From NCBI RefSeq assembly GCF_020523965.1, contig NZ_JAJAPX010000001.1, positions 744,001 to 808,000 of the forward strand: a stretch of 64,000 nt of DNA, given 5' to 3'. Positions within the stretch are counted from its first letter, which is position 1. Every line of letters starts with the position of its first letter. The translations under genes and the position numbers were made by a program. This document shows, piece by piece, positions 24,912 through 33,536 of this stretch. The notes beneath the pieces were generated by a model. It did not search any database. It was given only the letters and a program-made list of their open reading frames with translations, and was not told the origin of the DNA. This DNA comes from Neotamlana sargassicola. GTDB lineage: Bacteria; Bacteroidota; Bacteroidia; Flavobacteriales; Flavobacteriaceae.

Positions 24912-26576
24912 ATGAGCTTGCGATCGTTAATATTAATAATTATAAACAGTCTTGTGTTTTTAGTTATTGTATTGCTTTCAGTAACGTTTTACAATCAATT
25001 TTCTAAGGTTTTAGACGATAGAATTCTGCTTCAGCTTAACTCCATTAAAACCTTAAAACAAATTCAAATTGAGCGATTAATTACTTCAGAATGGGAAGCA
25101 TTTAAAAATAATCCGCAAACGGCATCCTTCAGCGACAGCTTAAAAATTATAAATGCTGAACAGTTATTTTCATCATCTGGAATTTACGATTTAACCGAGT
25201 TTCATCTTAATAAAAAAACATCAATTGCTTTAGTTTTACGTGATAGTAATCAAACTAAAATTAAAGTAATCGATTATAATAAAATTAAAAATATTCTTTT
25301 AGAGCGCACGGGAATGGGCGAATCTGGAGAATCGTATTTGGTTGGTCAAGATTTTTATTTGCGTTCGCAATCGCGTTTTTTAACTCAAAAAATACCTGCC
25401 ACTATTTTAGCAAAAACAGTTGGAGTTACTCAAGCATTTTTAGGGCAATCGGGTAGGGGAATTTATCCAGATTATCGCGGCATTAAGGTTTATGGTGTTT
25501 ACGATGTAATTGAAGTTGAGAACTTAAATCTTGCTATAGTTTCAGAGATTGACGAAAGTGAAGTTAATGCACCACTTAAAGATTTACGATTGCGCCTATT
25601 CGGGTTAATTGTTTTAATAACGGTTTTGGCTATTGTTCTGTCGTTGTTTTTAACGAGGATTATTACAAATCCAATAGAGAATATGAAAAAGAGTTTAAAA
25701 ATTATGGCAAATGGCGATTATTCCGAGAATCATCAATTTAATAAAAACTCTACCGAAATTACCGAAATGTTTAATGCCCTTGGGCAGTTAAAAAAATCGT
25801 TGCAAGGTGCTGTTAGTTTTTCAGAAAACATTGGAAAAATGAATTTAAATGCACAATACACACCAAAAAGTGCGAACGATGTTTTAGGTAAAAGTTTGGT
25901 AAAAATGCGGGATAAATTAGTTGAATTTCGAAATAACGAAAACAAAAACAGATTAAATACCAAACGCCAATTGGTTGATGGTTTAGAAAAAGAACGGCGC
26001 CGTTTAGCAAGAGAGTTACACGATGGTTTAGGCCCGTTGCTAACCTCTTTAAAATTCTATATTGACAATAAAATAGAAAATGATGCGCAACGTTTTGAAA
26101 TGAAAACGATTTTAGATGAAACTATAACAGAAATCCGTGTTATGTCTAATGCGCTTATGCCTTCAAGTATTGACGATTTTGGAGTATCAACAGCTATTTT
26201 AAATTTTATTGAAAGCATAAAAAACTCCACTAAAACTCAAATAATTTTTGAAGATTTAACTAAACAAAATGATAGTAAAATAACTAAAAACCAGCAAATT
26301 AATATTTTTAGAATCACTCAAGAACTTATTAATAATACCATAAAACACGCTCAAGCAAAACATATTAGAATTACCTTATCGGAATTTGACGATTTCATAT
26401 CGCTATTTTATTTTGATGACGGCATAGGTTTTAATTTAAACCATGTAACGTTGGGTTCTGGCATAACAAACATTAAAGAACGTGTAGATATTTGTAACGG
26501 CGAAGTAAACATAAATTCTAAAGCCGGAAATACCACTTTTGAAATTGAATTACCTATTGATTATGAAACCAATTAA
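24912..26576 (+). CDS. Sensor histidine kinase with Cache-like sensor, HAMP and HisKA_3
   Basis: A 554-residue inner-membrane kinase. Membrane segments at about 5-28 and 225-248 enclose a periplasmic sensor of the dCache type, with the hallmark GMGESGESYLVG and RSQSRF. HAMP follows (ITNPIENMKKSLKIMANGDY). The HisKA_3 domain contains RRLARELHDGLGP with phospho-acceptor H370. The HATPase domain has N-box ELINNTIKHAQA and the ATP-lid motifs DDGIGF and GSGITNI. It overlaps the response regulator by 14 bases, so the two form one NarL/DesK-type two-component system. The signal is unknown; Cache domains usually bind small metabolites. Confidence 0.9.
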   Translation: MSLRSLILIIINSLVFLVIVLLSVTFYNQFSKVLDDRILLQLNSIKTLKQIQIERLITSEWEAFKNNPQTASFSDSLKIINAEQLFSSSGIYDLTEFHLNKKTSIALVLRDSNQTKIKVIDYNKIKNILLERTGMGESGESYLVGQDFYLRSQSRFLTQKIPATILAKTVGVTQAFLGQSGRGIYPDYRGIKVYGVYDVIEVENLNLAIVSEIDESEVNAPLKDLRLRLFGLIVLITVLAIVLSLFLTRIITNPIENMKKSLKIMANGDYSENHQFNKNSTEITEMFNALGQLKKSLQGAVSFSENIGKMNLNAQYTPKSANDVLGKSLVKMRDKLVEFRNNENKNRLNTKRQLVDGLEKERRRLARELHDGLGPLLTSLKFYIDNKIENDAQRFEMKTILDETITEIRVMSNALMPSSIDDFGVSTAILNFIESIKNSTKTQIIFEDLTKQNDSKITKNQQINIFRITQELINNTIKHAQAKHIRITLSEFDDFISLFYFDDGIGFNLNHVTLGSGITNIKERVDICNGEVNINSKAGNTTFEIELPIDYETN

Positions 26577-27195
26577 ACTAATTATAGCAGACGACCACGA
26601 ACTTTTTAGAAACGGCTTAAACGAGCTTTTAAAAAAGTACGACGATGTACAAGTGGTTGCTCTTGTTGAAGATGGGAACGAATTGTTTCAAGAATTAGAA
26701 AAACATAAAGATATTGCCATTGTTTTACTAGATATAACCATGCCAAATATGGACGGATTTCAGGTTTTAAATGCGTTAAAAAGCCAAAATACTAATGTAA
26801 AACCAATTGTTATTTCTATGCACGACGAAGGTAATTATATTGCAAGTTGTGCCAAAAACGGAGCATATAGTTATTTGTTAAAAAATACCGACCAAGATAA
26901 GCTTATAAAAACTATTAGAATTGTAAATGGCGGAAAGAAGTATTTCCAACCGCAAATCGCTGAGAAAATGATTAATTATATGTCGGAACAATCGGTTAGT
27001 GAAAATATATTATCAAACAAAGAAAAGGAAGTTTTAGGTTTAATTTCAAAAGGACTAACAACTAAAGAAATAGCAAAACAGTTGTTTGTTAGTAGCCGAA
27101 CTATTGAAACCCATCGTGCCAATATTATTAAAAAACTGGAGGTAAAAAACACAGCAGAACTTATTAAAAAGGCTACAGAAATTAATTTGATATAA
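26563..27195 (+). CDS. NarL/LuxR-type response regulator
   Basis: A 210-residue regulator paired with the preceding kinase. The start at 26563 (MKPIKLIIADDHELFRNGL) matches the receiver N-terminus; it overlaps the kinase stop. The receiver domain (about 1-120) has the acidic pair in IIADDHE, the phospho-acceptor Asp in IVLLDITMPNMDGF, and Lys in SYLLKN. The C-terminal GerE helix-turn-helix has LSNKEKEVLGLISKGLTTKEIA and SSRTIETHRANIIKKL. Targets are unknown; the next gene on the strand is a small secreted repeat protein 175 bases downstream. Confidence 0.93.
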   Translation: MKPIKLIIADDHELFRNGLNELLKKYDDVQVVALVEDGNELFQELEKHKDIAIVLLDITMPNMDGFQVLNALKSQNTNVKPIVISMHDEGNYIASCAKNGAYSYLLKNTDQDKLIKTIRIVNGGKKYFQPQIAEKMINYMSEQSVSENILSNKEKEVLGLISKGLTTKEIAKQLFVSSRTIETHRANIIKKLEVKNTAELIKKATEINLI

Positions 27196-27370
27196 CTGTT
27201 GATTCTATTTTTAAAAGAAAATTTGGTTTTGACTGCGCTAAATCTGACCTCACATTCCACCATGATATTTCAATCAGTATAAATACGGATGTTATTTCGG
27301 TAGTTTCATAGACCTGTAAATGGGCTAATCTGTTATTAATTTTATAAAAGAATTTAAAACAGAATTAGTT

Positions 27371-27688
27371 ATGAAAAAAATAGTATTTACCGCATTAACA
27401 ATTATAATTTCGTTTGGAGCTTACGCACAAAAACGAAACGAATTTAAAGGACCTGCCTATAAAAATTACAAACCTTGGCAACACGATATTGTGCCTACAG
27501 TTGTTTATACCGTTGTAGAAAAGGAAAATTTAACAGGTCCAGAATATAAAAACCAAAAGGTTTGGGAGAGTAGTAATACAGAGGCTTATAAAAAAATTAC
27601 TGTAGGCACTAAGCGATCAAAATTAAAAGGACCTGCTTATAAAAATTACAAGCCTTGGTTGCATAAAGAAGAGGACCGAGATTCTTAA
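27371..27688 (+). CDS. Small secreted protein with three GPxYKNxKxW repeats
   Basis: A 105-residue protein with a signal peptide ending at GAYAQ (residue 20). The mature part holds three copies of the motif GP-A/E-YKN-x-K-x-W, beginning at G27, G56 and G87, spaced by 29 and 31 residues. Copies one and three (GPAYKNYKPW) are identical; copy two (GPEYKNQKVW) differs. I do not recognise a named family. The compact aromatic and basic repeats may bind a polymer or form a small repetitive fold; that is a guess. It is downstream of the two-component pair with its own gap and so may or may not be a target. Confidence 0.65.
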   Translation: MKKIVFTALTIIISFGAYAQKRNEFKGPAYKNYKPWQHDIVPTVVYTVVEKENLTGPEYKNQKVWESSNTEAYKKITVGTKRSKLKGPAYKNYKPWLHKEEDRDS

Positions 27689-27760
27689 AACTTTAGCAAC
27701 TCTTTAAGACAAAGTGTGTTATATTTTTTATAAGTTATACAAAAACAAAAAATATAATTT

Positions 27761-27988
27761 ATGAAAACTGCAAATAGCGAGATACTTACAGAAATAGCCT
27801 CTTTAACAAGAACTATTGAAGACGATTATCCCGAACTTCAAAAATATTTAGATGAGAGTAGAAGCACTTTACCAAAAGGAAACTTCGATAAAGGAGAACT
27901 TGATGCGGAAGAATTAGAAAATTACCGAAATAGTTTAAAGAATTTAATAGAAAGTTTTAAGAATAAAAAAAAAGCCTGTTTTAATTGA
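27761..27988 (+). CDS. Small helical protein of unknown function
   Basis: A 75-residue, highly charged, probably all-helical soluble protein with no signal peptide or cysteine motif apart from C73 near the end. The segment IEDDYPELQKYLDESRSTLPKG resembles short hypothetical proteins seen in other Flavobacteriaceae, but no function is known to me. Its last codons (KKKACFN and the TGA) lie inside a terminator hairpin, which ends the transcript at the stop codon. Confidence 0.62.
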   Translation: MKTANSEILTEIASLTRTIEDDYPELQKYLDESRSTLPKGNFDKGELDAEELENYRNSLKNLIESFKNKKKACFN

Positions 27989-28001
27989 ACAGGCTTTTTT
28001 T
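27967..28001. terminator. Bidirectional terminator overlapping a stop codon
   Basis: AAAAAAAGCCTGTT (27967-27980) pairs with AACAGGCTTTTTTT (27988-28001) around TTAATTG. The A run on one side and T run on the other let it serve the plus-strand 75-residue gene and the convergent SPFH gene. The TGA stop at 27986-27988 sits in the loop and stem edge. Confidence 0.93.
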
Positions 28002-28014
28002 AGTATGTTAATTT

Positions 28015-28947
28015 TTATTCTAAATTATCATCCTTCTTTTTCTTGGCATTTTTCATAGCTTCACCAATTTGGTTACTAGCCGTAAAACTTGCAACCATGT
28101 TATTTAGCATATCGCTACCTGCTTGTGGAGAATTTGGCAATAATATTAAGTTACTGTTTGTTTCTTCTCCAATAGACTGTAAGGTATCGTAATGTTGAGT
28201 TACTACAATAAGCGCAGAAGCTTCTTGAGAGTTAATACCAACTCGATTTAAAACTTCAACCGACTCTTCTAAACCACGAGCAATCTCACGACGTTGGTCT
28301 GCAATACCTTGCCCTTGTAAACGCTTGCTTTCAGCTTCAGCTTTGGCTTTTTCTACAATTAAAATACGTTGAGCATCACCTTCGTATTGAGCAGCTGTTT
28401 TTTCACGTTCAGCGGCGTTAATGCGGTTCATTGCAGCTTTTACTTGTGCGTCTGGATCAATATCTGTAACAAGAGTTTTGATAATATCGAAACCATATTC
28501 TAACATAGCATCGTTTAATTCAGCTTTAACAGCTAAAGCAATATCATCTTTTTTAACAAATACATCATCAAGTTTCATTTTAGGTACTTCGGCACGAACT
28601 ACATCAAATACATAGCTTGTAATTTGCTCATGCGGATAATCAAGTTTATAAAAGGCATCGTATACTTTTTGACTAAGCACTCGATATTGTACAGATACTT
28701 TTAAGCGCACAAATACATCATCTAAAGTTTTAGTTTCAACAATAACATCTAATTGCTGAATTTTTAAACTTAGCTTGCCAGCTATTTTATCTACTAATGG
28801 AATTTTAAATTTTAATCCCGATTGTCGTATACTATGAAACTTACCAAAGCGTTCAATTACTGCAGCGGTTTGTTGTTTTACAATAAAAATTGATGAGATT
28901 AAAATTACGATTCCAATAAAAAGAACGGGAATAAATACGAAGTCCAT
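28015..28947 (-). CDS. SPFH/band 7 family membrane protein
   Basis: A 310-residue protein with one N-terminal membrane segment (about 3-24) and an SPFH/band 7 domain (about 25-200: QQTAAVIERFGKFHSIRQSG, then VSVQYRV). A helical charged region follows (EREKTAAQYEGDAQRILIVEKAKAEAESK, broken here for length at about 185-215), typical of stomatin/HIR-like proteins. It ends with a short Lys-rich tail. Family members form membrane rings or microdomain scaffolds and often assist membrane proteases; no NfeD or protease gene is adjacent. It is divergent from the beta-barrel gene and ended by a shared terminator. Confidence 0.9.
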   Translation of the reverse strand: MDFVFIPVLFIGIVILISSIFIVKQQTAAVIERFGKFHSIRQSGLKFKIPLVDKIAGKLSLKIQQLDVIVETKTLDDVFVRLKVSVQYRVLSQKVYDAFYKLDYPHEQITSYVFDVVRAEVPKMKLDDVFVKKDDIALAVKAELNDAMLEYGFDIIKTLVTDIDPDAQVKAAMNRINAAEREKTAAQYEGDAQRILIVEKAKAEAESKRLQGQGIADQRREIARGLEESVEVLNRVGINSQEASALIVVTQHYDTLQSIGEETNSNLILLPNSPQAGSDMLNNMVASFTASNQIGEAMKNAKKKKDDNLE

Positions 28948-28998
28948 AATAATTAAGGTTTAAAAGGTGGTTAAAAAATTAAGGTACAAAATAAATGT

Positions 28999-29006
28999 TA
29001 TATTTG
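28999..29006 (+). promoter_or_regulatory. -7 box TATATTTG
   Basis: An exact TAnnTTTG match 20 bases before the ATG of the beta-barrel gene at 29027. It lies inside a longer open frame starting at 28967, which supports 29027 as the true start. Confidence 0.6.
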
Positions 29007-29026
29007 GTTTGAAATTCTCTCGAAAC

Positions 29027-29710
29027 ATGAAACATAACCAATTTATAATATTAGTAGCTATTTGTATATGTTTTGTTACAAAAAGTTTTTCTCAAAGAGG
29101 AAATCAGCGTATTCAAAATGGAATTGGTTTAATGGGAGGAATTACAAAATTTGATATTGTAACCAATAATTTTGAAACTCAACAAGGTAATGGGTTTTTA
29201 GGAGGAACTGCAGCAACTGTGGATATTCCTTTTAAATGGTATAACGTTGGTTTTGGTATGCAACTCTCTGAAAATCATGTTAATATTTTAGGTCGACCGA
29301 CTAGCACAAGTACAGAAAGCGAGTATATTGATTATAAGGTTTTTGCCGTACAAATTCCGTTATTAATGCACGTTAAGGTTTTTTCTCAGTATTTTAATAT
29401 TGATGTAGGTCCAATGTTTCAATATAACAGTAAACTTGAACTTGTTGATGATTCACAAGAAGGATATTACATAAATAACTATAATAATTTAACGGCAGAA
29501 GATATTGTAAATATCTCTCAGTTTAACATTAATGGTATTGTTGGTGCTTCGCTCGGAATTAGAAATTTTAAGCTTAAAGCCCAATACATTTATGGGTTTA
29601 CAAATATTTTTAACAAACTAGAAAAACAAAATTTAGAAACTTCTGGAGGCGATTCCCGTTTTAAGGGAAACCAAAGCCAAATATTTTTAGGTGCCGCCAT
29701 TATGTTTTAA
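29027..29710 (+). CDS. Outer-membrane beta-barrel protein (PorT-like)
   Basis: A 227-residue exported protein. The start at 29027 (MKHNQFIILVAICICFVTKSF) gives a proper signal peptide ending at SFSQ and follows a -7 box; the longer frame at 28967 would hide it. The mature part has alternating strands with GIGLMGGITKFD, PLLMHVKV, DVGPMFQYNSKLE and the terminal strand QIFLGAAIMF ending in Phe, as outer-membrane barrels do. It fits the PF13568-type barrel family. Function is unknown. It lies 9 bases before the glycosidase-like lipoprotein gene and may be co-transcribed with it. Confidence 0.75.
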   Translation: MKHNQFIILVAICICFVTKSFSQRGNQRIQNGIGLMGGITKFDIVTNNFETQQGNGFLGGTAATVDIPFKWYNVGFGMQLSENHVNILGRPTSTSTESEYIDYKVFAVQIPLLMHVKVFSQYFNIDVGPMFQYNSKLELVDDSQEGYYINNYNNLTAEDIVNISQFNINGIVGASLGIRNFKLKAQYIYGFTNIFNKLEKQNLETSGGDSRFKGNQSQIFLGAAIMF

Positions 29711-29719
29711 AATTTATTT

Positions 29720-30835
29720 ATGAAAAGAAGAACATTTTTAGAAACAGGTTTAAAAGCCACAGCAGCATTAGCATCACTTCCTTTATTAAACTGTGTTGAT
29801 GCACCAAAAAAAGAAGAAGCATTTATTGATAAAATTTTACCAGCTCCAAAAAACGGTGGTTTTCGTGATGATAATTACTGGATTTGGGGATCGTCTGTTA
29901 TAAAAGGTGAAGACGGAAAATACCATATGTTTGCCTCAAGATGGTCTAAAGATGTTGGTTTTGGTAATTGGGTTACAAACTCAGAAATTGTTCGTGCTGT
30001 TGCCGATACACCTGTTGGTCCTTATAAATTTCAAGAAGTAGTTTTACCTCCAAGAGGTAAAGAGTTTTTCGATGGTATGTGTACGCATAACCCAAGAATA
30101 GTAAAATATAAAGACAAATATTTATTATATCACTTTGGTACAACTTACGATTTTGATATGCCTACCAAAGAAAACCCCAAACCAGAAGGTTATAATTGGA
30201 ACGCAGCATGGTTAAATAAGCGCGTAGGTTTGGCAATTAGCGATTCGGTTTTTGGGCCATGGGAACGTGTTGATAAACCAGTTATTGAGCCTAGAGAAGG
30301 CCATTGGGATGCTACAATAACATCCAATCCATCTCCAGCGGTAGATCCTGAAACGGGAAAAATTTTATTAATGTATAAGTCCTCAGCGACACCAAAACCA
30401 CCTTTATTATTGGGTGTAGCTATGGCAGATAGCCCTACAGGTGAATACAAGCGTTTAAGCGAAGAACCTGTATTTAGATTTGAAACACCAGATAACAATC
30501 ATATTGATGTTGAAGACCCATTTATTTGGTGGGCAGGCGATAAATATGAAGGCGTTATAAAAGATCGTTCCGGATTAATTTGTGGAGAAGAAGGTGGCGG
30601 TGTTCACATTTGGTCTAAAGATGGTGTAACCTGGAATTTATTCGATAAAGTAAAAGCTTATAGCAGAAATATACTTTGGGAAGATGGTACAACTACGCAT
30701 CAAAATCATTTTGAGCGTCCGTTTGTTTTAGTTGAAGATGGAAAACCAACACATTTATTTGCTGCTGTTGGTAGCGGTCCAAAAGCTTGGAGTTTTGAAA
30801 ATACTTGGAATATGGTAATTCCTTTAAAGCATTAA
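29720..30835 (+). CDS. Tat-exported lipoprotein, five-bladed propeller glycosidase-like
   Basis: A 371-residue protein. The N-terminus combines a twin-arginine motif (KRRTFLE, R3-R4) with a lipobox LLNC (C25), so it should be exported folded by Tat and lipidated. The mature part shows propeller-type strands with DDNYWIWGSSVIKGEDGKYHMFASRW, NPRIVKYKDKYLLYHFG and DVEDPFIWWAGDKYEGVIKD, as in clan-F-like glycosidases (GH43/GH117-type folds); quoted pieces are separate. Acidic residues D49-D50 and the D/E of VEDP are catalytic candidates. Exact family and substrate are uncertain. tatA is encoded in the same window at 51055-51237. Confidence 0.65.
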   Translation: MKRRTFLETGLKATAALASLPLLNCVDAPKKEEAFIDKILPAPKNGGFRDDNYWIWGSSVIKGEDGKYHMFASRWSKDVGFGNWVTNSEIVRAVADTPVGPYKFQEVVLPPRGKEFFDGMCTHNPRIVKYKDKYLLYHFGTTYDFDMPTKENPKPEGYNWNAAWLNKRVGLAISDSVFGPWERVDKPVIEPREGHWDATITSNPSPAVDPETGKILLMYKSSATPKPPLLLGVAMADSPTGEYKRLSEEPVFRFETPDNNHIDVEDPFIWWAGDKYEGVIKDRSGLICGEEGGGVHIWSKDGVTWNLFDKVKAYSRNILWEDGTTTHQNHFERPFVLVEDGKPTHLFAAVGSGPKAWSFENTWNMVIPLKH

Positions 30836-30857
30836 GCTTTAAAGGAATTTTCTTTTT
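30817..30857 (+). terminator. Terminator with the stop codon in its loop
   Basis: AATTCCTTTAAAGC (30817-30830) pairs fully with GCTTTAAAGGAATT (30836-30849) around ATTAA, which contains the TAA stop of the preceding gene; a T-rich tract (TTTTCTTTTT) follows. The left arm encodes the last residues IPLKH. Confidence 0.85.
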
Positions 30858-30861
30858 AATA

Positions 30862-31863
30862 TTATTCTGCTAAGAAAGTTTTTAGTGGTTTTATAAAACT
30901 ATCAAACTTTTCAATATGTGGTAAATGTCCCACGTTTTCTATTTCAACTAATTTCGCATTTGGAATTGCTTTTTGCGTTTTTTTACCTAATTCTGCATAA
31001 AGTCCCATGGTTTTTCTAACAGCTTCTGTAACTAATGGTTTTCCTAAAGCGGTTCTGTCTCTAGTTCCAATTATTAATAGAGTAGGAGCGGTAATGTTTT
31101 TAAATTCATACACTACAGGTTGTGTAAAAATCATATCGTAGGTAAGCGCATTGTTCCACGCAATAGTTTGGTAACTAGAGTTTAATGTCCAACCGGCTAA
31201 TAAATTTACCCATTGGTCGTATTCTGGTTTCCATTTGTTATCGTAATAATTAACTAACTGATATTTTTTAATGCCTTCGTAACTCTTTTTTAATTCGTTG
31301 TTATACCACCACTCAACAGGTTTGTAAGGTACTTTTAGTTTCCAATCTTCTAATCCAATAGGGTTTTCTAAAATAAATTTCTCTGTAGTTTCTGGATACA
31401 TTAAAGCAAATCTAGTAGCAAGCATGCCACCCATAGAGTGACCTAAAATGGCTGTTTTTTTCACATTTAAACTATCTAATAATGTTTTTGTGTTTTGAGC
31501 TAATTGCTGAAATGTATAATGAAAATGATTTGGTTTTGATGATTTACCAAAACCTATTTGGTCTGGAACAATTACACGATAACCTTCTTTTGTTAAATTT
31601 TCAATTGTTGTTTTCCAGTAAGCGCCATTAAAGTTTTTACCATGAAAAAGAACGATGTTTTTACCGTTGTAATTTTCTGGTTTTACATCCATATAAGCCA
31701 TTTTTAAGTTTTGGTTTTGGATGTTTAAATCTAAAACCTTTACAGCATATGGATACTCGTAATTTGATAATTCAATATCTAACCATTCCAATTGATTGGT
31801 TTGTGCTTTAATGTTAGTAATGGTAAGAATAACTAGACATAGGTTTAAAAATAATGTTTTCAT
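30862..31863 (-). CDS. Secreted alpha/beta hydrolase
   Basis: A 333-residue hydrolase. The start at 31863 (MKTLFLNLCLVILTITNIKAQ) gives a signal peptide ending at KAQ; the longer frame to 31941 would read through the gltX terminator. The alpha/beta-hydrolase fold is shown by the oxyanion HGKNF, the nucleophile elbow GHSMGG, the Asp in GTRDRT and the His in VGHLPH. It probably acts as an esterase or lipase in the periplasm or outside; the substrate is unknown. It lies just downstream of gltX on the same strand but behind a terminator. Confidence 0.87.
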   Translation of the reverse strand: MKTLFLNLCLVILTITNIKAQTNQLEWLDIELSNYEYPYAVKVLDLNIQNQNLKMAYMDVKPENYNGKNIVLFHGKNFNGAYWKTTIENLTKEGYRVIVPDQIGFGKSSKPNHFHYTFQQLAQNTKTLLDSLNVKKTAILGHSMGGMLATRFALMYPETTEKFILENPIGLEDWKLKVPYKPVEWWYNNELKKSYEGIKKYQLVNYYDNKWKPEYDQWVNLLAGWTLNSSYQTIAWNNALTYDMIFTQPVVYEFKNITAPTLLIIGTRDRTALGKPLVTEAVRKTMGLYAELGKKTQKAIPNAKLVEIENVGHLPHIEKFDSFIKPLKTFLAE

Positions 31864-31878
31864 AAATTTTGAGGGTTT

Positions 31879-31908
31879 AAAAAAAGCCTTGAAATTTTCA
31901 AGGCTTTT
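31879..31908 (-). terminator. Terminator of gltX
   Basis: AAAAGCCTTGAAA (31882-31894) pairs with TTTCAAGGCTTTT (31896-31908), a near-perfect palindrome; in RNA the loop opens at the AAAT centre. On the minus strand it is followed by a U run from A31879-31885. It lies 8 bases after the gltX stop. Confidence 0.88.
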
Positions 31909-31915
31909 GTTTATA

Positions 31916-33424
31916 TTATATTTTTTCAATGAGGTTGTCAATGCGTTTTACGGTTTCGTTTTTGCCTATTAAAAACATGATTTCAAAAACATCTGGACCT
32001 TGTAAGGCGCCAACTAAAGCTAAACGTAAAGGCATCATAATTTTTCCGAAACCAATATTGTTGTCTGTAATCCAGCCTTTAATATCGGTTTGTAAAGCAT
32101 TAACGGTAAAATCGTCTATATGTGTTATAATGCTTTTTACTTTGGTTAATATTTCAACTGTATCGTCTTTTATAGCCTTTTTAAAAGCCTTTTCATCGTA
32201 GTTTGAAGGTGATGTAAAGAAAAAGTGCGATAAGCCCCAGAAATCGTTTATAAACGTTGCTCGTTCTTTTACTAAACTTACAACCATTTCAATATAGTTT
32301 ACATCAATAGTTTTTAATTCTTCTTGATGGTTTTTAAACGCTTCTGCAAGTTTTAAATTGTCTTGCTCTTGCATGTAATGGTGGTTAAACCATTTTGTTT
32401 TATCAGGATCGAAACGAGCGCCAGCTTTATTTACTTTGTTTAAGTTAAAAGCTTCAACTAACTCTTGTAAATTAAATAGTTCTTGTTCGGTTCCTGGATT
32501 CCATCCTAAGAAGGCTAAAAAGTTTACAACGGCTTCAGGGAAATAACCATCTTCTTTATAACCTCTAGAAATGTCACCTTCTGGAGATTTCCATTCTAAA
32601 GGAAAAACAGGAAAACCTAATTTATCGCCATCGCGTTTACTTAATTTTCCTTTTCCAGTTGGTTTTAAAATTAATGGTAAATGTGCAAATTCTGGAGCTT
32701 CCCAATTAAAAGCACGATAAAGCAAAACGTGTAATGCTAAACTTGGTAACCATTCTTCACCACGAATAACGTGCGAGATTTCCATTAAATGGTCATCAAC
32801 AATATTTGCTAAATGGTAGGTTGGCATACCATCGCTTTTAAACAAAACTTTATCATCTAAAATATTAGTGTCAATTTTTATATCGCCACGAATAATATCT
32901 TTTAAATGTAGAGTTTCGTCTTGCGGACTTTTAAATCGGATAACATAATCTTCGCCAGTTTCAATTTTGTTTTGCACTTCTTCCGCGCTAAGCGATAATG
33001 AATTATTTAGTTTTAAACGGTTATGCCAATTGTAAATAAAAGTTTTACCGTTAGCTTCGTGGTCTTTTCGGTGTTTGTCTAATTCATCGGCAGTATCAAA
33101 AGCATAGTATGCATTACCCGATGCAATTAATTCATCGGCATATTGTTTGTACAAATGTTTGCGTTCGCTTTGTCTGTAAGGTCCAAATTTTTCGTTTATG
33201 TTTGGGCCTTCATCAAAAGGAAATCCGCACCAGTTTAAAGCATCAATAATGTATTGTTCGGCACCTTCTACGTAACGGTTTTGGTCGGTATCTTCAATAC
33301 GTAAAACAAAAGTTCCGTTATGTTTTTTAGCAAATAAATAATTGAATAATGCTGTACGAACGCCACCAATGTGAAGTGGTCCGGTTGGGCTTGGTGCAAA
33401 ACGCACACGAACATTTTTTGTCAT
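31916..33424 (-). CDS. gltX: Glutamyl-tRNA synthetase
   Basis: A 502-residue class I synthetase that charges tRNA-Glu in the cytoplasm. The HIGH motif appears as HIGG at 18-21 (in FAPSPTGPLHIGG), and the KMSKS motif as KLSKR at 260-264. Length agrees with bacterial GluRS. The C-terminal helical domain that binds the anticodon is complete. With a separate GlnRS present, this GluRS would be expected to be discriminating. A -7 box lies 37 bases upstream of the start. Confidence 0.96.
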   Translation of the reverse strand: MTKNVRVRFAPSPTGPLHIGGVRTALFNYLFAKKHNGTFVLRIEDTDQNRYVEGAEQYIIDALNWCGFPFDEGPNINEKFGPYRQSERKHLYKQYADELIASGNAYYAFDTADELDKHRKDHEANGKTFIYNWHNRLKLNNSLSLSAEEVQNKIETGEDYVIRFKSPQDETLHLKDIIRGDIKIDTNILDDKVLFKSDGMPTYHLANIVDDHLMEISHVIRGEEWLPSLALHVLLYRAFNWEAPEFAHLPLILKPTGKGKLSKRDGDKLGFPVFPLEWKSPEGDISRGYKEDGYFPEAVVNFLAFLGWNPGTEQELFNLQELVEAFNLNKVNKAGARFDPDKTKWFNHHYMQEQDNLKLAEAFKNHQEELKTIDVNYIEMVVSLVKERATFINDFWGLSHFFFTSPSNYDEKAFKKAIKDDTVEILTKVKSIITHIDDFTVNALQTDIKGWITDNNIGFGKIMMPLRLALVGALQGPDVFEIMFLIGKNETVKRIDNLIEKI

Positions 33425-33460
33425 GTTTTATTACGATTTTTTAAACTTCAGTTTTTTTTG

Positions 33461-33468
33461 CAAAGATA
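33461..33468 (-). promoter_or_regulatory. -7 box TATCTTTG for gltX
   Basis: On the minus strand TATCTTTG matches TAnnTTTG exactly and ends 36 bases before the gltX start codon. No clear -33 TTG is seen at the right distance. Confidence 0.55.
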
Positions 33469-33536
33469 CAATTAACAGCTAATTAAGGCAGTTGTTATAA
33501 ATAAAATTGTAGTTTAGTATTAAGGATTAATTTATT

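Noticed and set aside
24912-27988. Histidine kinase, regulator and the two following small genes as one new signalling operon
   Set aside because: A gap of 175 bases separates the regulator from the first small gene, and no shared regulatory motif was seen; the link is only proximity.
28967-29026. Upstream start of the beta-barrel gene
   Set aside because: The extension hides the signal peptide and contains an exact -7 box at 28999-29006, so 29027 is preferred.
31864-31941. N-terminal extension of the alpha/beta hydrolase
   Set aside because: It would run through the gltX terminator and place residues in front of a clear signal peptide.
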